From contig JAJYVN010000072.1 in the NCBI GenBank assembly GCA_021791995.1, forward strand, positions 1-11,377: a stretch of DNA of 11,377 nt, written 5' to 3'. The notes beneath the pieces were generated by a model. The model had not been told where the DNA came from, did not search any database, and saw only the letters and a list, made by a program, of their open reading frames with translations. The position numbers and the translations under genes were made by a program. This DNA comes from Bacillota bacterium (lineage in GTDB: Bacteria; Bacillota; Sulfobacillia; RBS10-35; JAJYVN01). This document shows positions 6,619-11,377 of the stretch, in pieces. Position 1 is the first letter of the stretch. Every line of letters begins with the position of its first letter.

Positions 6619-7077
6619 TTATATCGAGCGCAACATGTGGTGACAGCTGAGCGCAAACCCCTGTTTGCGCCAAAAGAGCATCGCTCCACCATTGGTCGGC
6701 AACACATCAATTTCGACGCGTACACAGCCCATAGATCGCAAGTGGGAAGCACAACTCTGCCAGAGTGTCCTGCCATGCCCCTTACGCCGAAACGCACGAA
6801 GAATCGTGAACTCGGCAACATATCCGACCGTGTGCTCTGGAAAAAGCCAGTCCGACTCGGTGCGCAGGATCGCAAAGCCGACGCGCCGACCACCGTCCAC
6901 GCCCCAGAAGGTATATCGTGCCGTCCCCTCGAGTTCCCGGGCACGTGCCAAGTAGCGCTGGCTCCACTCCTGGCTGGGACGACCACCCAACTCATACCAA
7001 TAGGTCGCAAGGCAGGCGAGAAACTCGGGGTCCGCAAGATCGATCGGAACGAGTTGCATCATGAGGGCATCACCCAT
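6619..7077 (-). CDS. GNAT-family N-acetyltransferase
   Basis: Transfers an acetyl group from acetyl-CoA to an amine; the acceptor cannot be predicted. The 152-residue product is one GNAT fold. Acetyl-CoA motif A is EFTILRAFRRKGHGRTLW at 89-106, where RRKGHG is the pyrophosphate-binding R/QxxGxG/A loop. Motif B is NGGAMLFWRKQGF at 129-141, typical of the family's end. The N-terminal 70 residues include a WGVDGGRRVGFAILR strand pair. The ATG at 7077 is chosen because GGGAG lies nine bases upstream; in-frame ATG codons at residues 6 and 7 are alternatives. It begins 32 bases after the cimA stop and ends 13 bases before the esterase start, so it belongs to the same transcript. The frame is intact and nothing suggests decay. 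Confidence 0.88.
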   Translation of the reverse strand: MGDALMMQLVPIDLADPEFLACLATYWYELGGRPSQEWSQRYLARARELEGTARYTFWGVDGGRRVGFAILRTESDWLFPEHTVGYVAEFTILRAFRRKGHGRTLWQSCASHLRSMGCVRVEIDVLPTNGGAMLFWRKQGFALSCHHMLRSI

Positions 7078-7109
7078 CCATCACCGCTCCCAGCCGATGC
7101 CACCAAGGC

Positions 7110-8735
7110 TCAACCGTTTTGGACTGAGGTCTGGGGTACCTCGAGCGGGACAACCGGGGCGGCACCGTGCTCCCGCCACAGCCCATACTCCAGACTATCG
7201 ATCAAGGCCAACCAACTGGCGTCCAGTATGTTGTCGGATACGCCCACCGTCGTCCAGAAGGCATCGCCTCCCGAGCCAGTGGTAATCAGAACCCGCACCC
7301 GGGACGCCGTGCCGTCTTTGCCGTCGATCACGCGTACCTTGTAATCCTCGAGATGCATGCGGGCGATCTCTGGGTACGAAGCGACTAGAGCCTTGCGGAG
7401 GGCACGGTCCAAGGCATTGACCGGACCGTCGCCACTCGCGGCGGTGTGGAAGAGTTCCCCCCCCACCCGCAACCGCACGTTGGCCTCGGACTCCGGTACT
7501 CCATCCTCAGCGCGACGTACTTGCACCAAATAGCCCAATGGTGCAAAGAAGCAGTCACCGCTCCCCATCGTCCGTCGCGCCAAAAGCTCAAAGCTCGCCT
7601 CTGCGCCCTCAAACTGATAGCCCAGGTATTCGAGCTCCTTGACACGCTCTAAAAGGCGATTTCGTGCCTCTGTGGTCAGCCAATCAATGCCGAGTTCTTT
7701 CGCCTTGTACACGAGGTTACTCTTGCCGCTGAGCTCGGACACGACGACCTTGCGATCATTGCCCACCGCCTCGGGTGTGATGTGCTCATAAGTCCGAGGA
7801 TTACGATTGACGGCACTGACGTGGATGCCACCCTTGTGAGCAAAGGCGTTAGGTCCAACGAACGGTGCTCCGACCACTGGCGGCATGTTACAGATCTCAC
7901 TCACGACGTGCGACAGCGACGTGAGGCTGCCCAGATGCTCAGCCGCTCGGCACTGGTACCCGTACTTCAGAACCAGATTAGGAAGCAGGGTGCACAGGTT
8001 GGCGTTGCCGCATCGCTCCCCATACCCGTTGATCGTTCCCTGTACCTGCCGCGCACCGACGCGAACCGCTGCGATGGCGTTGGCCACACCCAGCCCTCCA
8101 TCGTCATGCGTGTGGATCCCGACTGGGCGATCAAAGACCTGCACCACCTCCCGCGTCCGCTCTGCCACCACCTCTGGAAAGCTACCCCCGTTACTGTCAC
8201 AGAGCACGAGCCAGTCGGCACCGCCCTCCGTAGCCGCGGCGAGCGTTTCCAGCGCATACGTGTGATCCGATGCTGCTCCATCAAAGAAGTGCTCCGCGTC
8301 ATAGATGACAACCTTGCCCTGCGCCTTGAGGTACGCGACAGTCTCGCGAATCATCGCCAGGTTCTCTTCCAGAGTCGTACCTAGAGCCTCATGAACGTGG
8401 AGGTCCCAACTCTTTCCAAAGACCGTAACCGTGGGTGTTTGTGCCGCCAGCAATGCCTCAATACTACTATCCCGCTCCACCGCCGTGTGGGCGCGCCGCG
8501 TGGCACCGAACGCCACCAGACGCGTGTGCAGGCGCAGAGCAGCAGCTTGCGCAAAGAACTCCAGGTCCTTGCGATTACTCCCTGGCCATCCGCCCTCGAC
8601 GTAGTCGACGCCGAAGTCGTCTAGCCGCTCCAATAGCTTCAGCTTGTCGCGCAGGGAAAGGGAGATTCCAACCTGCTGAGTACCATCCCGCAGCGTGGTA
8701 TCGTAGATCCACAGCTCCTGCGCTCCACCAACCAA
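7110..8735 (-). CDS. cimA: (R)-citramalate synthase
   Basis: Condenses pyruvate with acetyl-CoA to give (R)-citramalate, the entry to the threonine-independent isoleucine route. The 541-residue product matches the long CimA/LeuA-type enzyme. The HMGL-like TIM barrel (about 7-280) opens IYDTTLRDGTQQVGISLSL, with Arg16 and metal-binding Asp12, followed by VDYVEGGWPGSN at 43-54, VVIYDAEHFFDG at 142-153, the metal site GIHTHDDGGL at 206-215 and QGTINGYGERCGNANL at 232-247. Linker regions carry FAHKGGIHVSAV and ELSGKSN. The C-terminal LeuA-type regulatory domain is about 390-525, so isoleucine feedback inhibition is likely. VEGGWPGSN and NGYGERCGNAN favour citramalate synthase over isopropylmalate synthase. 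The start is TTG at 8735: an in-frame TAG lies four codons upstream and AGGGA is six bases before it. No T-box (TGGNACCGCG) was found upstream. Confidence 0.95.
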   Translation of the reverse strand: MVGGAQELWIYDTTLRDGTQQVGISLSLRDKLKLLERLDDFGVDYVEGGWPGSNRKDLEFFAQAAALRLHTRLVAFGATRRAHTAVERDSSIEALLAAQTPTVTVFGKSWDLHVHEALGTTLEENLAMIRETVAYLKAQGKVVIYDAEHFFDGAASDHTYALETLAAATEGGADWLVLCDSNGGSFPEVVAERTREVVQVFDRPVGIHTHDDGGLGVANAIAAVRVGARQVQGTINGYGERCGNANLCTLLPNLVLKYGYQCRAAEHLGSLTSLSHVVSEICNMPPVVGAPFVGPNAFAHKGGIHVSAVNRNPRTYEHITPEAVGNDRKVVVSELSGKSNLVYKAKELGIDWLTTEARNRLLERVKELEYLGYQFEGAEASFELLARRTMGSGDCFFAPLGYLVQVRRAEDGVPESEANVRLRVGGELFHTAASGDGPVNALDRALRKALVASYPEIARMHLEDYKVRVIDGKDGTASRVRVLITTGSGGDAFWTTVGVSDNILDASWLALIDSLEYGLWREHGAAPVVPLEVPQTSVQNG

Positions 8736-9145
8736 ATCGCATCCCTACCCGCCCAGGCCGAATTGCCTTCCGGCCACCACACTAACACCTTGGCACCCCA
8801 CCAGCAATCACGGAGACCCGCCACTCTGGTGCGATCGGCGAGGTCAAGAACCATCTCGATCGGATCAGTCACCGGACCAAACGCGGAAGGCGGCAGCCGC
8901 TGGTTGATCAGTGCGTCGGACAGTCCGGCTAACGTGGTTACTGCATCGGCAAGACGCCGCCCAACGCCGAAAAAGTAGGGCAAGGCCGCGTTCACCGCTC
9001 CCAGGATCGCTGCGCTGATGCGGACCAGAGGCCCGCTTGTGCTTCGCGCAGCCGATGGAGGGGCGTCGTCCCTCGAAGCAGCCGCCAAAAGGCACAGCAC
9101 CCCGCCGACCCCCAAGGGCGTGGAATGCCGATGGTTTATTGTCAT
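8639..9145 (-). CDS. Doubtful hypothetical ORF upstream of and overlapping cimA
   Basis: A 168-codon ORF from an ATG at 9145, not recognised as any family. The first 130 or so codons lie in the gap between the sulfatase gene and cimA; the last 32 overlap the cimA start in another frame and look like a shadow. In favour: a protein-like composition in the middle (AAILGAVNAALPYFFGVGRR and the following Leu/Val/Asp-rich stretch to about residue 110), and no other long convincing frame there. Against: only a weak ribosome site (CTGGGC directly before the ATG), a 97-base overlap with a well-supported gene, a Trp-rich tail and no recognisable motif. A slightly hydrophobic N-terminal patch (LGVGGVLCLLAAA) could be a poor signal peptide. 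It may be a decayed gene, a lineage-specific small protein or chance. Confidence 0.25.
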   Translation of the reverse strand: MTINHRHSTPLGVGGVLCLLAAASRDDAPPSAARSTSGPLVRISAAILGAVNAALPYFFGVGRRLADAVTTLAGLSDALINQRLPPSAFGPVTDPIEMVLDLADRTRVAGLRDCWWGAKVLVWWPEGNSAWAGRDAIWLVERRSCGSTIPRCGMVLSRLESPFPCATS

Positions 9146-9243
9146 GCCCAGACGTTAACCGCTGCAGCGCGGCTTGTTCAGCCCTCACTTGTGGGCAAAG
9201 GGCACAGTTAGGCCAACCGGCAGCGACCGTGACGCAGGAACAA
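8736..9243 (-). other. 508-base stretch without a confident gene between sulfatase gene and cimA
   Basis: This is the longest stretch here without a supported gene and probably holds the promoter for the cimA-to-folC run. I see no T-box, no U-tract terminator after the sulfatase gene and no tRNA. A weak promoter-like pair on the minus strand is TTGCTG (8802-8807) and TAGTGT (8779-8784), 17 bases apart, which would give a leader of about 35-40 bases before cimA. An A-rich patch near 9130-9145 (GACAATAAACC on the minus strand) stands out from the GC-rich background and could be another start region. A 6-bp AGCCGC/GCGGTT hairpin (one G-U pair) lies at about 9157-9174. The doubtful ORF 8639-9145 occupies most of the stretch. 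Confidence 0.5.
8742..8746 (-). promoter_or_regulatory. Ribosome binding site for cimA
   Basis: AGGGA on the minus strand, six bases before the TTG at 8735. Together with the in-frame stop at 8745-8747 it fixes the unusual start codon. Confidence 0.65.
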
Positions 9244-10620
9244 TCAGTCTGCGGTGGGTGGACCATCGCACAGCGTCGCAGCCCCGCGCTTCTTGAACCC
9301 CTCCGACTCATACGTGGCAAAATCTCGTCCGCCAGTCTCCACCCACCACCGTTCCACACGCGCCGATAGATCGGCCCTGGCCGCCGCGACCTCTGCCCGT
9401 GTCTCGCCCGCCAGATTGACCAACTCGCTCGGATCCGCCACGAGGTCGTACATCTCCTCCGTGTCATCCGGTCCGTAGTAGCGCACATACTTCCATTCCC
9501 GCTGCCCGTCGGGGCCTCTATCGCGACTACGGATCGCACGAAACGGATGCAACCCCCAATAGGCCCCGTAATGTTCGAAAAAAATCTCCTCGTGACTCGG
9601 GGAGGCCAGCGAAGCCGGACGATCAAGCAACGACACCAGGGAACCGCCACGAAAGTCCACAGGCACAGGTAGTCCCGCCGCTTCCAGAAGGGTACCTGGG
9701 ATCGCAGTATTCACGACCAAGTCCTGCAGAACACGACCGGCGTGTTGGCCATCGGGCAGCCGAAGCAGGCACGGCACGCGAAACAACTCCTCATACGGCA
9801 GAGTACCCTTGAGTCGCATCCGGTGGGCCCCCATCAAGTCGCCGTGGTCAGAGGTGAAGAGCACCACGGTGTCCTGCCACATCCCCTTGGCGTCGAGGGC
9901 GGAACGTAACTCACCGAACAACCGGTCAACGTGCGAAATCATGCTGTGGTACCGGCGCAGTTCGTCGCGAAGGGCTTCTTCACCAATGGCCCCGTGACGC
10001 CCGTCCAGGGCATGCTTTCGTTGGAACGGCGGTTTGCCGTCCAAGTCATCCAGATAGTAACTCTCCGGGAGCTGGAGGCGCTGCGGCGGATACCGATCCG
10101 CAAAGTCCGCCACCAGTTCGAACGGCGGATGTGGCGAATGGAAAGACACCGTGAGGAAGAGCGGGTGCTCCGGGTCGTACCCCCGTAGAAACGCCAGGGC
10201 CTGATCGGTGTAAGCCCGATCTTTAGCTGAGTTGTGTCCCGGCACGCGTTCCTCGCCGCTATAGTCGTAGCCAAGCGTTGCGAGGGGCGCGCCGAAGTGT
10301 GTCTTACCAAAGTATGCGGTTGTATAGCCTGAGGCTCGGAATTCCTGACCGACGGTTCGCTGCTCCCCCGTCAGGTGCGCGGTGTGTCCGTGAAACCCGT
10401 AAATGATCATGACGCCCGCCTCGTGCGGAGACCGACCGGTCTGCAATGACACCCGTGAGGGGACACACTGGGCGTTGGAACAGTACATGTGCGAGAACCG
10501 GATGCCTTCGGCCGCCAGCCGGTCCAGAGACGGGGTCCAGGACGCGGAATCAGCTACTCCCAAAAGCTGGTTCTGCATCTGATCACAGATGACAAATAGA
10601 ACATGCGGCCGTCGCCCCAC
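9244..10620 (-). CDS. Cys-type sulfatase (alkaline phosphatase superfamily), complete
   Basis: Hydrolyses a sulfate ester; the substrate (aryl, choline or sugar sulfate, possibly phosphonate monoester) cannot be assigned. The 458-residue product has the sulfatase signature CVPSRVSLQTGR at 52-63, where Cys52 is the residue oxidised to formylglycine and Arg56 its partner. Further catalytic or metal positions are Asp13 in FVICDQM (the usual first Asp of the pair is Cys12, as in some choline-sulfatase-like enzymes with a single Asp), GKTHFG with Lys106 and His108, HSPHPPF with His164, TSDHGD with Asp258-His259, and Lys271. The C-terminal EMYDLVADPSELVNLAGE is the family's closing strand. There is no signal peptide, so it is probably cytoplasmic. 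The start is GTG at 10620, with GGGAGGGG six bases upstream. A second sulfatase gene ends 79 bases upstream on the same strand. No maturase (FGE or anSME) is in the window. Confidence 0.93.
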   Translation of the reverse strand: MGRRPHVLFVICDQMQNQLLGVADSASWTPSLDRLAAEGIRFSHMYCSNAQCVPSRVSLQTGRSPHEAGVMIIYGFHGHTAHLTGEQRTVGQEFRASGYTTAYFGKTHFGAPLATLGYDYSGEERVPGHNSAKDRAYTDQALAFLRGYDPEHPLFLTVSFHSPHPPFELVADFADRYPPQRLQLPESYYLDDLDGKPPFQRKHALDGRHGAIGEEALRDELRRYHSMISHVDRLFGELRSALDAKGMWQDTVVLFTSDHGDLMGAHRMRLKGTLPYEELFRVPCLLRLPDGQHAGRVLQDLVVNTAIPGTLLEAAGLPVPVDFRGGSLVSLLDRPASLASPSHEEIFFEHYGAYWGLHPFRAIRSRDRGPDGQREWKYVRYYGPDDTEEMYDLVADPSELVNLAGETRAEVAAARADLSARVERWWVETGGRDFATYESEGFKKRGAATLCDGPPTAD

Positions 10621-10626
10621 TCGAAT

Positions 10627-10634
10627 CCCCTCCC
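10627..10634 (-). promoter_or_regulatory. Ribosome binding site for the complete sulfatase
   Basis: GGGAGGGG on the minus strand, six bases before the GTG at 10620. It supports that start, which directly precedes the first family strand (PHVLFVICDQ). Confidence 0.75.
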
Positions 10635-10699
10635 AATCGGTGAGTCAGATCCCGCTAGCGGCACTCGCCCCTACGGCAAACCTTGCGATGCCCAGCGGA

Positions 10700-11377
10700 T
10701 CAATGCTCTCTTGACCAGCGGCTCGAGGCCAGGACACGCCGAGCCCGGAGCTGTTCCGCCCGCCTTACCTCCAGTGCGCGGGCTGGCCAATGTGACAGGA
10801 CCCTGCGGATCATCGCCGCTCGTACACCCCGATATTCGGTGCGCTCCGCGAGGTTGTCCGTCTCCCCGGAGTCCGCTGCGAGGTCATAGAGTTCTGGGGG
10901 TTCATCCAGCACGTAATTCAGCTTCCACCGCCCCCGCCGGAGCATACACATGGGGTGGACGGCAGCATGCGCATGATATTCGGAGAACGCCTCGTCCTTC
11001 CAGGCGAGAGCCGCCGGACTTCCGGGTGCGTTGATCACCTCGACGAGGGAATCCCCGTCTAGTCCATCGCTGCTCTCCTCGGGGATCGGTTCGTGGTGAA
11101 CACCCGCGTAATCCAGCATTGTGGGAATTAGGTCTACGAGGGAACACACCTGCGCTCGGCGCTCACCGCGTGGTAGGCGCCCGGGGAGGCGTAGGATTAA
11201 GGGAACCCGCACGGACGGTTCGTAGAAATTACACTTCCACCACAGACCGTGTTCCCCGAGCATCTCCCCATGGTCAGCAGTGTACACGACGAGGGTGTCT
11301 TCGCCCAAGCCACAGGCATCCAGTGTGTCCACGATGTCTCCGATGAGACGGTCAACGAAGGTTACCAGCCCGTAATA
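10700..11377 (-). CDS. Second sulfatase, C-terminal part (cut by window edge)
   Basis: The last 225 residues of a second sulfatase-family hydrolase; the N-terminal half with the CxPxR nucleophile lies beyond the window. The visible part begins YYGLVTFVDRLIGDIVDTLD, the helix before the active-site strand. It then shows VVYTADHGEMLGEHGLWWK (Asp35-His36 metal ligands, Lys48) and VRVPLILRLPG, a classic sulfatase block, followed by SLVDLIPTMLDYAG. The closing region has RRGRWKLNYVLDEPPELYDL and ETDNLAERTEYRG, the usual sulfatase end. It differs clearly from the neighbouring sulfatase, so the two are paralogues of different subfamilies rather than a recent duplication. The stop at 10700-10702 is 79 bases before the next gene's start, on the same strand, so they may share a transcript. 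Catalytic type (Cys or Ser) cannot be seen. Confidence 0.9.
   Translation of the reverse strand, partial: YYGLVTFVDRLIGDIVDTLDACGLGEDTLVVYTADHGEMLGEHGLWWKCNFYEPSVRVPLILRLPGRLPRGERRAQVCSLVDLIPTMLDYAGVHHEPIPEESSDGLDGDSLVEVINAPGSPAALAWKDEAFSEYHAHAAVHPMCMLRRGRWKLNYVLDEPPELYDLAADSGETDNLAERTEYRGVRAAMIRRVLSHWPARALEVRRAEQLRARRVLASSRWSREH

Noticed and set aside
6606..7037. A 365-codon frame including the esterase from an ATG at 7037
   Set aside because: The first 144 codons lie antiparallel-free but out of frame within the GNAT gene and show odd Arg/Cys/Ser-rich composition; the ATG at 6605 with AGGGGG fits the family start.
9128..9147. A possible ARG box (CATGACAATAAACCAT on the minus strand)
   Set aside because: By hand it matches only about nine of sixteen positions of the Bacillus consensus and is not next to an arginine gene.
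8736..9243. A T-box leader for cimA
   Set aside because: I looked for TGGNACCGCG on the minus strand and for a terminator with a U-tract before cimA and found neither.
8865..9650. A 261-codon minus-strand frame across the sulfatase 3' end
   Set aside because: Most of it lies inside the well-supported sulfatase in another frame, and it is Arg/Cys/Trp-rich, typical of a shadow.
10652..10661. A perfect 10-base palindrome (CCGCTAGCGG) between the two sulfatase genes
   Set aside because: It is short, does not extend on either side, and has no U-tract; such a palindrome is easily expected by chance in GC-rich DNA.

Overview
The window is GC-rich (roughly 60% by eye) and densely coded, almost entirely on the minus strand. 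The minus-strand order nadK-argR-recN is a classic Bacillota (Firmicutes) arrangement. Next to it, on the plus strand, is a DUF2600/YtpB-type terpene synthase, a family best known from Bacillus and relatives. Together these suggest a high-GC, possibly thermophilic or deep-branching Bacillota. Genus cannot be settled from the sequence, and strong Shine-Dalgarno sequences with several GTG/TTG starts fit this.

Layout, right to left in the direction of most transcription. (i) 9244-11377: two tandem Cys-type sulfatases; the upstream one is cut by the window edge. (ii) 8736-9243: a 508-base stretch without a confident gene, holding one doubtful 168-codon ORF that runs into cimA. (iii) 3712-8735: a compact run of five genes, cimA (citramalate synthase, isoleucine pathway), a GNAT acetyltransferase, an alpha/beta-hydrolase esterase, folP (dihydropteroate synthase) and folC (folylpolyglutamate/dihydrofolate synthase). 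Gaps are 32, 13 and 70 bases, then an 11-base overlap, so this is probably one operon. (iv) 2654-3748: the only plus-strand gene, the terpene synthase, whose 3' end overlaps the 3' end of folC and whose 5' end diverges from nadK. (v) 1-2596: nadK, argR and the N-terminal two thirds of recN, the last two only one codon apart.

How the genes relate: folP and folC supply two folate steps. cimA feeds 2-oxobutanoate to isoleucine. nadK makes NADP. ArgR is the arginine-responsive regulator. The terpene synthase would act on a long-chain prenyl diphosphate. No mobile element, CRISPR array, tRNA or rRNA was seen.

I found no clear new multi-gene system. The best leads are sequence-level departures in otherwise familiar proteins: FolC has lost the usual active-site (carbamylated) lysine, and ArgR has Glu-Arg where the arginine-binding Asp-Asp normally sits. 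The odd siting of the terpene synthase, the unexplained segment upstream of cimA and the leaderless-looking cytoplasmic sulfatase also merit a look.
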